A stretch of 64,000 nucleotides of DNA from Acinetobacter pittii ATCC 19004 = CIP 70.29 (GTDB lineage: Bacteria; Pseudomonadota; Gammaproteobacteria; Pseudomonadales; Moraxellaceae). The stretch spans positions 80,844-144,843 of the forward strand of contig NZ_KB849797.1 in assembly GCF_000369045.1 (NCBI RefSeq). Direction: 5' to 3'. The first letter of the stretch is position 1, and every line of letters begins with the position of its first letter. The notes under the pieces were generated by a model. The model was given only the letters and a program-made list of their open reading frames with translations, did no database searches and was not told the origin of the DNA. A program made the position numbers and the translations under genes. Below, piece by piece: positions 23,819 through 33,441 of the stretch.

Positions 23819-26575
23819 TTATGAAGCAATCAAATTCCGCAGTACATAATGCAAAATACCACCCGCCTTAAAGTACTCGACCTCATTTAACGTATCAATT
23901 CGACATAACACATTAAAATGGCTCGCCACTCCATTTGGTCCTTTGACATCAACTTCAAGAATTTGATGAGGCTGAACGCCATCAGACAAACCTCGAATTG
24001 ATATCACCTCATGACCAGTTAAGTTGAGAGATTGTCGAGTTTGTCCATCAATAAACTGTAATGGCAACACTCCCATACCTACCAAGTTTGAACGGTGAAT
24101 ACGCTCAAAACTTTCAGCAATGACAGCTTTTACACCTAACAAGTTCGTTCCTTTGGCAGCCCAGTCACGTGAAGAACCCGTTCCGTATTCTTTACCAGCA
24201 ATAATCACAAGCGGTGTATGTTCTTGTTGGTAACGCATCGCCGCATCATAAATAGCGAGCTTTTCACCACTTGGCACATGAATGGTATTACCACCCTCTT
24301 CACCACCAAGCATTTCGTTCTTAATACGAATGTTGGCAAAGGTGCCTCGCATCATAACCTCATGATTACCACGTCGAGAACCATAAGAGTTGAAATCTTT
24401 TGGCTCAACACCTTGCTTTTGTAAATATCGACCTGCAGGGCTGTCTTTTTTGATATTACCAGCTGGTGAAATATGGTCAGTCGTTACCGAGTCACCAAGC
24501 ACTGCCAAAATACGTGCCTGTTCAATATTTTTAATCGGTTTGGGTGGCTCACCAATTCCCTCAAAGAATGGCGGATGACGGATATAAGTCGAATCATCCG
24601 CCCATTCATAAGTTTTACTTTTTGGAATCTGAATGGATTGCCAGCTTTCATCACCATCAAACACCGCAGCATATTCTTTATGGAACATCTCTGTATTTAC
24701 TTTCTGTAAGACAGCATCAATTTCTGCCTGACTTGGCCAGATATCTTTTAAATAGACAGGTTGTCCATCTTTACCTTGCCCAATAGGTTGCGTAGTCAAA
24801 TCGGTACGAATATTACCAACTAAACCATATGCCACTACCAAAGGTGGCGAAGCAAGCCAGTTTGTTTTAACTAATGGATGTACGCGTCCTTCAAAGTTAC
24901 GGTTACCGGAAAGTACTGATGCAACATTTAAATCATGGCATTGAATTGCATCTTCCACTGGCTCAGGTAGTGGACCTGAGTTACCAATACAAGTCGTACA
25001 ACCATATCCTACCAAGTTATAGCCCAACTCATCTAAATACGGCGTAAGCCCAGCAGCCAATAAATAGTCAGTCACAACTTTAGAACCTGGTGCAAGAGAG
25101 CTTTTCACCCACGGTTTACGCTGCAAACCTTTTTCAATCGCTTTTTTAGCAAGTAAACCTGCTGCTAGCATTACACTTGGGTTAGAAGTATTGGTACAAG
25201 AGGTAATTGCCGAAATAACAACATCACCATGATTTAATGGATAGGTTTTTCCTTCAATCACGCAAGATGGACTTTCATGTTGGATATTTGCTTTTTTTGC
25301 CTCGACAGCAGTGCCGCCACCGCCTTCATTTTCTAAACGCTCTTTAGCTTCTTTGGCTGGTTTTAAAGTTAACTCCATGAGCGCATTAAAGGTTTTCGGC
25401 ACCTCTGATAAAAGCACTCGATCTTGTGGACGTTTTGGTCCTGCTAGACTTGCCTGAACCGTACTCATATCAAGACTTAAAGTATCTGTAAAGACAGGTT
25501 CATCACCCGCATTACGCCATAAACCTTGCGCTTTGCTATACGCTTCGACCAATTCAATACGATCACTTTGACGACCAGTTAATTTCAAATAACCCAAAGT
25601 CACTTCATCAATCGGGAAGAAACCACAAGTCGCACCATATTCCGGTGCCATGTTGGCAATGGTCGCTCGGTCAGCCAGTGGCAAATCGGCTAAACCATCT
25701 CCATAGAACTCTACAAATTTCCCCACAACTCCTTTTTGACGGAGCATTTGAGTAATGGTCAACACCAAGTCAGTTGCAGTAATTCCTTCTGGTAGTTTTC
25801 CTGTCAATTTGAAACCAATAACTTCAGGAATCAGCATAGAAATGGGTTGACCTAACATAGCAGCTTCAGCCTCAATCCCCCCTACACCCCAACCTAAAAC
25901 ACCTAAACCATTAATCATGGTGGTATGTGAGTCTGTACCCACTAAAGTATCTGGAAAAGCAAAAGTTTGACCGTTATCTTCCCCTAGCCACACCGCTTGA
26001 GCCAAGTATTCTAAATTAACCTGATGACAAATTCCCGTACCCGGTGGCACTACACTAAAGTTATTAAATGCAGACTGTCCCCAACGTAAAAATTGATATC
26101 GCTCACCATTACGCTGCATCTCGATTTGTACGTTTTCTTCAAACGCCTGATCATCGGCAAAATAGTCGACCATGACAGAGTGGTCAATGACCAAGTCTAC
26201 AGGAGATAATGGATTAATTTTTTCAGGGTCACCACCCGCTTGCGCCATCGCTGCTCGCATTGCAGCTAAATCAACAACTGCTGGTACACCCGTAAAATCT
26301 TGCATTAAAACCCGTGCAGGTCGATATTGAATTTCTTGATCCGAGGTACGGGTTTTTAGCCATTCTGCTAAAGCATGGATGTGTTCCGTTTTAACGCTAT
26401 GCTGATCTTCAAACCGTAATAAGTTTTCCAATAATACTTTTAAAGATTTCGGCAGTTTGGCAATATCCCCTAGCGTTTTCTCTGCTTGGGCTAAGCTAAA
26501 AATCTGATAATTGCTGGAACCTACTGTTAGCGTCTGTAAAGCATTAAAACTATTGATATTGCTATACTTAGCCAT
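23819..26575 (-). CDS. acnA: Aconitate hydratase AcnA
   Basis: A 918-residue aconitase of the AcnA/IRP1 type that interconverts citrate and isocitrate in the TCA cycle. It carries the Fe-S cluster ligands in [10 protein letters not shown] and [12 protein letters not shown], the [10 protein letters not shown] motif, [15 protein letters not shown] in the swivel domain, and the N-terminal [18 protein letters not shown]. Length is typical. GGAGGATAACCCA precedes the ATG. It stands alone in its transcription unit. Confidence 0.97.
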   Translation of the reverse strand: MAKYSNINSFNALQTLTVGSSNYQIFSLAQAEKTLGDIAKLPKSLKVLLENLLRFEDQHSVKTEHIHALAEWLKTRTSDQEIQYRPARVLMQDFTGVPAVVDLAAMRAAMAQAGGDPEKINPLSPVDLVIDHSVMVDYFADDQAFEENVQIEMQRNGERYQFLRWGQSAFNNFSVVPPGTGICHQVNLEYLAQAVWLGEDNGQTFAFPDTLVGTDSHTTMINGLGVLGWGVGGIEAEAAMLGQPISMLIPEVIGFKLTGKLPEGITATDLVLTITQMLRQKGVVGKFVEFYGDGLADLPLADRATIANMAPEYGATCGFFPIDEVTLGYLKLTGRQSDRIELVEAYSKAQGLWRNAGDEPVFTDTLSLDMSTVQASLAGPKRPQDRVLLSEVPKTFNALMELTLKPAKEAKERLENEGGGGTAVEAKKANIQHESPSCVIEGKTYPLNHGDVVISAITSCTNTSNPSVMLAAGLLAKKAIEKGLQRKPWVKSSLAPGSKVVTDYLLAAGLTPYLDELGYNLVGYGCTTCIGNSGPLPEPVEDAIQCHDLNVASVLSGNRNFEGRVHPLVKTNWLASPPLVVAYGLVGNIRTDLTTQPIGQGKDGQPVYLKDIWPSQAEIDAVLQKVNTEMFHKEYAAVFDGDESWQSIQIPKSKTYEWADDSTYIRHPPFFEGIGEPPKPIKNIEQARILAVLGDSVTTDHISPAGNIKKDSPAGRYLQKQGVEPKDFNSYGSRRGNHEVMMRGTFANIRIKNEMLGGEEGGNTIHVPSGEKLAIYDAAMRYQQEHTPLVIIAGKEYGTGSSRDWAAKGTNLLGVKAVIAESFERIHRSNLVGMGVLPLQFIDGQTRQSLNLTGHEVISIRGLSDGVQPHQILEVDVKGPNGVASHFNVLCRIDTLNEVEYFKAGGILHYVLRNLIAS

Positions 26576-26699
26576 TGGGTTATCCTCCCACGTCTGGCAA
26601 TGTTATTTTTCACGTTTTTACATGTTGTTTTCTTACTTTAAGCTTCTTTTTTAATCGCTGTGTTTTGTTTTAGTTAATATTTCTAATCTTTGATTTTTA

Positions 26700-27512
26700 T
26701 TACGATAATTTCAAAGCAGATTGAGAGTTTTTCCACAGTAACTCAGCTAAATCTGACTCAGGCATGTTTAAATTTTCGGCCAAACTTTGTAAAACATAAG
26801 GCAAATTAACAGGGGTATTACGAGTCCGCTGTTCTGTTGAGGTTTGACAGCAAAGCGGTGTCATATCTGGACAATCTGTTTCAATCACCAAGTGTTCTGC
26901 ACCTATAGCCTGCACAACCGTATGAAGTTTTTTCGCATTCGGGTTGGTGATCTGCCCCGTCACACCAATTTTAAAACCAAGCTTAATAAGACCCTTTGCC
27001 TCTTCTAATCCACCACTAAAGGCATGAGCAATTCCGCCAAATTTAAATTTTTGAGCTTTTAATAGAGCGAGCACATCACCGTGCGCTTTTCGAATGTGGA
27101 GTAACACTGGTTTTTGGTATTGGGTTGCCAGCTCTAACTGAACTGCAAAATATTGTTTTTGCTTTGCATATACATCTGGCTGCTTATGTTCTTTCAAGAA
27201 AGTATCTAAGCCAATTTCACCTACAGCCACGCAGTTTTCTTGCTGCAAGATTTGTTCAAGATGAGAAAGATGCTCTGGTTGATGCTGCTCAATATAAAAT
27301 GGGTGTAAGCCTGGTGCTAAATAAGAAGTAGGCACATTTTCCCAACTTTTTAACTGATGATGAGTCTGCACCAACTCATCAAAACGTGACTGTAGAAAGC
27401 CAATTAAAACCAAAGCATCTACACCCACTTTTTTAGCCTCGAGTGCTAATTGCTGCCGATCTTCATCAAAATCGGCAACATCGAAATGGGTATGGGTATC
27501 AAACAAATGCAT
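26700..27512 (-). CDS. TatD-family metal-dependent deoxyribonuclease
   Basis: A 270-residue TIM-barrel hydrolase of the TatD/YjjV type. Metal ligands are visible: FDTHTHFD at the N-terminus, the Glu in VGEIGLD, His in LLHIRKAHGD, the HAFSGG segment and Asp in IETDCPDMTP. Members are 3'-5' DNases. The start codon overlaps the stop codon of the upstream lipoprotein gene (TAATG), which suggests co-expression. Confidence 0.9.
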   Translation of the reverse strand: MHLFDTHTHFDVADFDEDRQQLALEAKKVGVDALVLIGFLQSRFDELVQTHHQLKSWENVPTSYLAPGLHPFYIEQHQPEHLSHLEQILQQENCVAVGEIGLDTFLKEHKQPDVYAKQKQYFAVQLELATQYQKPVLLHIRKAHGDVLALLKAQKFKFGGIAHAFSGGLEEAKGLIKLGFKIGVTGQITNPNAKKLHTVVQAIGAEHLVIETDCPDMTPLCCQTSTEQRTRNTPVNLPYVLQSLAENLNMPESDLAELLWKNSQSALKLS

Positions 27513-28456
27513 TAGCCAGCACTTTTTGCAACTGGTGCCGAAGCTGGTTTGGCTTTAGGCTGTGGCAAATATTCTTCTTTCAACACATCTTGTAATTGGT
27601 CATAAGGAATGACTAATCGAGGGAGTCCAACCACGTATGGGCCAATTTCATACTCACCGTACTGAAGGATTAAACCTTGCTCACCCAACAAGAAGTTATT
27701 AGATAATTTAAATGGCCATGCTTGTTCATAGTCAGCAACATTATCAGCCAATTTAGAGTCCATCACCCATGTCTTAAAGGCTTCATGGGCTAACTTCTCT
27801 AAAGCTGCTTTTTGCTGAGGACGTAATAAATCTTCAAGCTTAATTTGCTTTTGCTCTTTTAAATCAAAATTATAATAATGCTGTGCAGCAGAGCCATGAG
27901 CCCCTCCTAAATAGCTACTACTATTAAGCACTACAGTTACAACTTTACCTTGAGCCTGCAAAATCTTAGGTTTAACTAAAAGATTAATCTGATGATTACT
28001 ACTTAAAGCTTTTAACTCATTATCTAGATCAATAAATGAATTTGCATACCGTTGCACCTGTGCATCAAAGCTATTTTTTTGCTCTGCACCCGCTACCGCT
28101 GAAGCTTCTGACTTTTGTTCCGTTTGCGTACTCTTAGCATCAGGTTCAGCAATTTCTAAAATTTGATTTAATGTACTTAAGATTTGTTGATCTATAATTT
28201 TGTCAATAAAAGGAAAATTACTCTGTAAGCGCTCTACCGTAAATTCTGGACAAGTTTTACCATCACAATCAGGTAAAACCACCTTACTAGGAGTTGTTTC
28301 ACCCTTCAAAGTCAACTCTACTGGCTTTTGTTCTTGAACAGTTGATTTCTGCTGCTCTTGAGAATCCTTAGGATCAGCTTTAGGTTGGCATGCTGCCAGA
28401 AATATAGCAGAAGCAAGCAAAGTTAATCGCAGTGAAGCTTTAGAAGATAACATCAT
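27512..28456 (-). CDS. DUF3298/RsiV-like lipoprotein
   Basis: A 314-residue lipoprotein (lipobox LAAC, Cys23). A disordered Lys/Gln/Glu-rich linker precedes a DUF4163/DUF3298-type domain (about residues 75-300). The domain contains the SYLGGAHGSAAQHYYNFDL signature, known from RsiV-like proteins that bind lysozyme in Bacillus. The C-terminal tail is Pro/Ala-rich. It is translationally coupled to the TatD gene. A second, related protein is encoded just upstream. In Gram-negative bacteria the role is not established. Confidence 0.82.
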   Translation of the reverse strand: MMLSSKASLRLTLLASAIFLAACQPKADPKDSQEQQKSTVQEQKPVELTLKGETTPSKVVLPDCDGKTCPEFTVERLQSNFPFIDKIIDQQILSTLNQILEIAEPDAKSTQTEQKSEASAVAGAEQKNSFDAQVQRYANSFIDLDNELKALSSNHQINLLVKPKILQAQGKVVTVVLNSSSYLGGAHGSAAQHYYNFDLKEQKQIKLEDLLRPQQKAALEKLAHEAFKTWVMDSKLADNVADYEQAWPFKLSNNFLLGEQGLILQYGEYEIGPYVVGLPRLVIPYDQLQDVLKEEYLPQPKAKPASAPVAKSAG

Positions 28457-28543
28457 ATTTTGCCTTTTATTCTAAGGAGATTACGCTATGCCTTTCTAAG
28501 AAATTAGCGCATATAAATAGAGGTTGCAAATTCTGCTACCATC

Positions 28544-29386
28544 TTAAAACATTTGTTCATAAACCTCGGGTTGTAATATTTTTTTGGTCTGTTCTTTAGA
28601 TAAATAAATATCGAGCTGTGGAGCTTCTTTAGTAATCTGGTTTGCCTGATAATGTAAGCCAACTCCTTCACCATCAAAGAACCAATCTGCCTGTCCCCAA
28701 TATAAAGTTTTTGGTGCTTCTTTCTTTATGTCAGCAGTCTGCTTTTTTAACCAGTCTTGATACGCCACCTGCACCATTTGATGCACAGTAGTTTGTTGAT
28801 CTTTTTGTAAAACATCTAACAAAGTTAAGCTCTTATGCTGTTTTCGGTCGGCCACAAAAAAGTAATAACGGTCTTTAATCGTGAGCTCTTCCTGCTTGGT
28901 ATCAAGTCCTAATTGCAATAAAACATATTGGTTACGCTGCGATGCAATACGTGTATGAAGATGCAATTCATAAGCCCGATTCTTTGAATATTTATCTTGC
29001 CATTCATCAGACTTTTTAACGTAAGCATTAATGGCTTGCTGCAAACTTAAGTCTTTTTTCAAATCAATTTGGTCTTGGATCACTTTAGCCTGACTTTTCG
29101 CGATCCATTCATTTAGCCATGCATCTTGAGTCTTTATTGTTTGAATATCGACATCAATACAATTTTTCTTCTCACAAAATGGCAAAGCATAATCAGCTTT
29201 TACTTGTTGCAAGTTTAGAAATGGTAGTACTTCCGCTTTCTCTATATTTTGATTTTGGGTAGAAGCCGATTTCATTTGAGAAGATGATGAAGGTTGAAAG
29301 CTTTTCCAGACAAAAAGGCAAATAGCTAAAAGTAATATGATTACCGCAACTAAAAGTGCAATAACTGTCTTTCTATTCAAATTCAT
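28544..29386 (-). CDS. Membrane-anchored DUF3298-like protein, paralogue of the next gene
   Basis: A 280-residue protein with an N-terminal membrane anchor (about residues 8-28, VIALLVAVIILLLAICLFVW). Its layout mirrors the lipoprotein that follows: a linker, an FCEKKNCIDVDIQTI start resembling DCDGKTCPEFTVERL, a helical middle, then a segment ending QLDIYLSKEQTKKIL. The GGAHG signature of the neighbour is missing (replaced by KDRYYFFVADRKQHKS). The two probably arose by tandem duplication and diverged. Function is unknown. Confidence 0.7.
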   Translation of the reverse strand: MNLNRKTVIALLVAVIILLLAICLFVWKSFQPSSSSQMKSASTQNQNIEKAEVLPFLNLQQVKADYALPFCEKKNCIDVDIQTIKTQDAWLNEWIAKSQAKVIQDQIDLKKDLSLQQAINAYVKKSDEWQDKYSKNRAYELHLHTRIASQRNQYVLLQLGLDTKQEELTIKDRYYFFVADRKQHKSLTLLDVLQKDQQTTVHQMVQVAYQDWLKKQTADIKKEAPKTLYWGQADWFFDGEGVGLHYQANQITKEAPQLDIYLSKEQTKKILQPEVYEQMF

Positions 29387-29417
29387 TTCATCATCCTTTC
29401 TTATTTTTCAAAACAAA

Positions 29418-29438
29418 ACAGCTTCTGTTCGAAGCTGT
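29418..29438 (-). terminator. Terminator of prfC
   Basis: ACAGCTTC (29418-29425) and GAAGCTGT (29431-29438) form a perfect 8-bp stem with a 5-base loop. Read on the minus strand it is followed by TTTGTTTTG. It lies 18 bases after the prfC stop. Confidence 0.8.
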
Positions 29439-29455
29439 CTGTCAAATCTTAAAGA

Positions 29456-31048
29456 TTAGTGTTCACGCGTGTTACGGAACTGAATATCAGGCCAACGCTC
29501 TTGCATAATCTGCAAGTTAACACGACTTGGCGCAAGATAAGTTAAGTGACCGCCACCATCGATAGAAAGCTGATCATGTGCTTTTTTCTTAAATTCATTG
29601 AGAATCTTGTCATCATCACAATGAATCCAACGAACCGTATTAACACTTACAGGCTCATACAGACAGTCAACTTTATATTCTTCCTTCAGACGGTAAGCAA
29701 CCACATCAAACTGAAGTACACCAACTGCACCCACAATCAAATCATTGCTAATTTGTGGCATAAATACCTGAGTTGCACCTTCTTCAGACAACTCTTTCAA
29801 ACCTTTTTGCAATTGTTTTGACTTTAATGGATCTTTCAAACGCACACGACGGAACATCTCTGGTGCGAAGTGCGGAATACCTGTGAAATGTAGATTTTCA
29901 CCACTTGTGAAAGTATCACCAATTTGAATTGTGCCATGGTTATGCAAACCAATAATATCACCTGGCCACGCTTCTTCTAGATGTTCACGCTCACCCGCAA
30001 GGAATGTCAATGCATCACTAATACGTACATCTTTACCAATACGTACATGATTCATCTTCAAACCTTTCTCGTATTTACCTGAACAAATACGCATAAAGGC
30101 AATACGGTCACGGTGTTTCGGATCCATGTTGGCTTGAATTTTAAAGACGAAACCAGAAAAACCTTCTTCTTTCGCATCGACAACACGCTCTTGGGTTGGA
30201 TGTGCTTTTGGTTCTGGTGCCCAATTCATAAATGCGTCTAACACGTGGTCAACACCAAAGTTACCTAATGCTGTACCAAATAGAACTGGAGTTTGTTTAC
30301 CTTGTAAAAATAATTCGCGGTCCAAAGGCTCATTCGCCATTTGTACAAGCTCGAGTGACTCTTCAAAAGACGCCCAAGCCAGCTCACCTACTTTTTCACG
30401 AATATCTGCATGGTCATAGCCATCGCGTACTTCAATATCTGTAATAGTTGAACCAAAGCCTGCTTTGTAGACATACAATTTGTTTTCAAGAATATTGTAT
30501 ACACCAGCAAAATCACGCCCCATCCCTAATGGCCATGTAATTGGTACACAGCGAATATTGAGGACATTCTCAATTTCATCCAGTAACTCAAGTGGTTCAC
30601 GAATCTCACGGTCCATCTTGTTTACAAATGAAATGATCGGAGTGTCACGCATACGACAAACTTCCATCAATTTGATGGTACGTTCTTCGACACCTTTTGC
30701 ACCATCAATCACCATTAACGCAGAGTCAACTGCAGTTAGGGTACGATAAGTATCTTCAGAGAAGTCTTCATGTCCCGGTGTATCAAGTAAGTTAATGGTG
30801 TGACCTTTATAAGGAAACTGCATAACAGAAGTGGTAATGGAAATTCCACGCTCTTTTTCCATTTCCATCCAGTCAGATGTAGCTGCGCGGTCAGATTTAC
30901 GGCTTTTTACCATCCCTGCAACCTGAATTGCTTTACCCCATAACAGTAATTTCTCTGTCATGGTCGTTTTACCGGCATCGGGGTGGGAAATGATGGCAAA
31001 TGTGCGGCGTTGAGCAACCTGTGCCGCTAACTCATCTTTAAAACTCAT
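29456..31048 (-). CDS. prfC: Peptide chain release factor 3 (PrfC)
   Basis: A 530-residue translational GTPase that removes RF1/RF2 from ribosomes after peptide release. It shows the P-loop [14 protein letters not shown], switch region [31 protein letters not shown] and the C-terminal domain. I take ATG at 31048 as start because AGGTGTATTTC lies just ahead. A GTG three codons further upstream is unlikely. Confidence 0.96.
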   Translation of the reverse strand: MSFKDELAAQVAQRRTFAIISHPDAGKTTMTEKLLLWGKAIQVAGMVKSRKSDRAATSDWMEMEKERGISITTSVMQFPYKGHTINLLDTPGHEDFSEDTYRTLTAVDSALMVIDGAKGVEERTIKLMEVCRMRDTPIISFVNKMDREIREPLELLDEIENVLNIRCVPITWPLGMGRDFAGVYNILENKLYVYKAGFGSTITDIEVRDGYDHADIREKVGELAWASFEESLELVQMANEPLDRELFLQGKQTPVLFGTALGNFGVDHVLDAFMNWAPEPKAHPTQERVVDAKEEGFSGFVFKIQANMDPKHRDRIAFMRICSGKYEKGLKMNHVRIGKDVRISDALTFLAGEREHLEEAWPGDIIGLHNHGTIQIGDTFTSGENLHFTGIPHFAPEMFRRVRLKDPLKSKQLQKGLKELSEEGATQVFMPQISNDLIVGAVGVLQFDVVAYRLKEEYKVDCLYEPVSVNTVRWIHCDDDKILNEFKKKAHDQLSIDGGGHLTYLAPSRVNLQIMQERWPDIQFRNTREH

Positions 31049-31222
31049 GAAATACACCTACTGCGGAGATTGCAGTGCCAAAGACCTAAAGTCGATCAAA
31101 ATAAAAATTGGCGTAATTGTAGCAGATTTATAGAACTGTTTAATGATTGTTGATAAGCCATGAGTTACTCACGAGCTTTTTTGAGTATGGAGTTTAACTT
31201 CTTAGAAATTTTACAGTTAAAA

Positions 31223-31249
31223 AAGCCCACCTGTTTATAGATGGGGCTT
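31223..31249 (-). terminator. Terminator of the gene at 31271
   Basis: GGGCTT/AAGCCC pairing (AAGCCC at 31223, GGGCTT at 31244) is followed on the minus strand by a run of six T. It lies about 22 bases past the stop of the minus-strand gene at 31271. Confidence 0.7.
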
Positions 31250-31270
31250 GATTAAGACTTAATAGAATCG

Positions 31271-32134
31271 TTACGCTAATTTCTTTTCTTCAATGAATTG
31301 AATATCTGCAATTTGTGCATCCCAGAACTCATTCCATAAAGCACAGTAATCAATACATAGCTTGGTTAAGCTTTCATAATCATCTTTTGTAATTGCTTGT
31401 GCTAATGCAAACCATAAGTCATCTTCATGATCGTCATCAGCAGCCTCAGATGTTTCATCCGTAGATACACCATGTACATGGTAGTAACCACCACCTTCAA
31501 CATCGATATTTACGAATTTGGTTGCTTGACGTAATGGGGGACTAAAAAGAATCACTTCCTCTTCTGCAACAGCCAATAATGCCACGACATTAATATAACT
31601 ATCATAAGAAGATTCTAAAAATGATCTAACCTGATCTGCAAATTTTGATGGTTTATAATTACGACGGTCAAGCTCCGTTAAACCATAATCATTAAGTAAA
31701 TCTTCATATAAAGGATAATGAGCATATTCAGGATTACCCAAATAGTAATTATCTTTATCCAAACCAGGGCGAAAACCAAACTCATCAAGTATATTTAAAC
31801 TTAATAATACCCGTGGATACATCTTCGCTCCAGAGTGGAGTTTAGGTTCCAATTGTTTTGTTAAAAATTGAGCCTTTAATAAAGCATCAGTAAAAATTTG
31901 TACAATCGCATGACGATATTCTAAATGGATAAGAGTCAAACGTTGTTTATCAAGATATCCACTGTTTAACAGTTCAATAGCAGGATGGTTACAAACTGGT
32001 AACTCTGCAATCGTTTTTCTTAACTGTTTAAGAAATTGTAAATTTTCATCCCATTGTTTTGCAGGAATACTATTTCTCATCCCCTGCAATGCTTTTTCTC
32101 TTGGATTATTAAAGTCTTCAAATTTTTTTAACAT
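31271..32134 (-). CDS. Possible haem-oxygenase-fold (diiron oxidase-like) protein, unknown
   Basis: A 287-residue, all-helical, acidic protein without signal peptide or membrane helix. Spaced Glu/His pairs (LIHLEYRHAIVQIFTDA, NILDEFG, PEYAHYPLYEDLL, HVHG and EDDLWFALAQ) look like the metal-binding pattern of haem-oxygenase-like diiron oxidases. The exact ligands cannot be fixed by eye. It faces a TetR-type regulator 326 bases away, which suggests an inducible gene. I recognise no named family with confidence. Confidence 0.55.
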   Translation of the reverse strand: MLKKFEDFNNPREKALQGMRNSIPAKQWDENLQFLKQLRKTIAELPVCNHPAIELLNSGYLDKQRLTLIHLEYRHAIVQIFTDALLKAQFLTKQLEPKLHSGAKMYPRVLLSLNILDEFGFRPGLDKDNYYLGNPEYAHYPLYEDLLNDYGLTELDRRNYKPSKFADQVRSFLESSYDSYINVVALLAVAEEEVILFSPPLRQATKFVNIDVEGGGYYHVHGVSTDETSEAADDDHEDDLWFALAQAITKDDYESLTKLCIDYCALWNEFWDAQIADIQFIEEKKLA

Positions 32135-32460
32135 AATGATTCTCTGTAAAAAGTTTTTCTTATAGTTAAGTTACAGGCTCTCTCTTTACTACAATTTTGC
32201 ATTCAATTGCTAAAATAAATTCCGTACACCCATACTTAACAAGTTGATACTATGTGTATTATCTCAACAAATCAACGGATTAATTAATAATATTTAAAAA
32301 AGTAAACTATTGCCAATTAAATATATAATATGTTGTTTTTTAAATTAACCAAGCTATTGAATAAATATAATTTTTTAAATACTATAAAATAAGTTTTATT
32401 TAAGCTTATACACTTTACAATAGCAAAGTTAATCAAAAAATATCCGCAACGGGGAACCCG
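32135..32460. other. Divergent promoter region between the gene at 31271 and the TetR gene
   Basis: These 326 bases are strongly AT-rich with no coding frame. Several TATAAT-like hexamers occur near 32325-32390. GCAACGGGGAACCC lies just ahead of the TetR ATG. I could not define an operator palindrome. Confidence 0.5.
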
Positions 32461-33033
32461 ATGACAAAAAGAGAAACTATTATAACAACAGCAACATCCC
32501 TCTTTAACCAAAAAAGCTATACTTCTATTGGTGTTGATCGCATTATTGCTGAGTCAAATGTTGCAAAAATGACTTTTTATAAATACTTTTCTTCTAAAGA
32601 AGCCTTAATTGAAGAATGTCTTTATAAAAGAAATTTAGAGATCCAATATTCAATATTGGAAAAAATAAAAAATACCAACAACCCATTGATTAAATTGAAA
32701 AAGATATTTAATTGGTATATCGATTGGATTAATACAGATGACTTTAACGGCTGCTTATTTAAAAAAGCAACCATCGAAGTCATGCAATTGTACCCTTCTA
32801 TTAAGCATCAAATTAATGAATATCGGGAGTGGATTTACTCATTAGTTTTCTCAGCTCTTTCAGAATTAGAAGTGGAAAACACAAAAATTCTAACAGGGCT
32901 CTTTCTTAACATTGTAGATGGAATCATTATTGACTGTACTATAAATAAAGGAAAGATTAATCCAGAACAAACGTGGTCTTATATAAACAAAATTATTGAA
33001 TTAGAAACAGTTCGAGAGTATGCAACTATTTAA
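32461..33033 (+). CDS. TetR-family transcription regulator
   Basis: A 190-residue TetR/AcrR repressor. The N-terminal helix-turn-helix holds GVDRIIAESNVAKMTFYKYF, the family signature. The C-terminal ligand domain has FNWYIDWINTDDFNGCLFKKA, typical of the subgroup that includes CGCLFxNA-type regulators, which often respond to small toxic molecules. It is divergent from the helical protein gene at 31271, a usual arrangement for a TetR repressor and its target. Confidence 0.9.
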   Translation: MTKRETIITTATSLFNQKSYTSIGVDRIIAESNVAKMTFYKYFSSKEALIEECLYKRNLEIQYSILEKIKNTNNPLIKLKKIFNWYIDWINTDDFNGCLFKKATIEVMQLYPSIKHQINEYREWIYSLVFSALSELEVENTKILTGLFLNIVDGIIIDCTINKGKINPEQTWSYINKIIELETVREYATI

Positions 33034-33441
33034 TTTATAAATTAATTAAATATTTATATTTTAATAAAGATAAAAAGTATTTTTAATTCGGTGGAGTCCA
33101 CTCTCCAACTCCACCAAAAATCTATTCACTCCCTAAAAATTAATATTTTTATTTAGTTCTATCTTCATCAATTTCAATTATTATATAAACTTCATAATAC
33201 TTTATAACAACCCTTTTCACCTCTTATATTTTATAAAATACAAACATCAATTTATTAGTATTACTTTATACTTGCAGTATATATTCATAAATTATTATAT
33301 GTAAAATACTCAACTAACTGAGAAAATAATACTATTCACTACTACAAATATATAGGTGTGTTTTAGAAGATAAATTTACTTTAATTAATTGTTCTTTAAA
33401 GATAAAAGTAAATGTTAGGTTTAAAATCGATATAGAAAAGA
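33034..33441. other. AT-rich gap with one hairpin
   Basis: These 408 bases between convergent genes hold no gene. One stem, GGTGGAGT (33090-33097) with ACTCCACC (33108-33115), lies 57 bases after the TetR stop. It has an A-run downstream and a T-run upstream, so it may act weakly as a terminator. The rest is featureless AT-rich sequence. Confidence 0.5.

Noticed and set aside
33090-33115. Strong terminator after the TetR gene
   Set aside because: The 8-bp stem is good but no T-run follows on the plus strand, so I list it only as a hairpin in the gap description.
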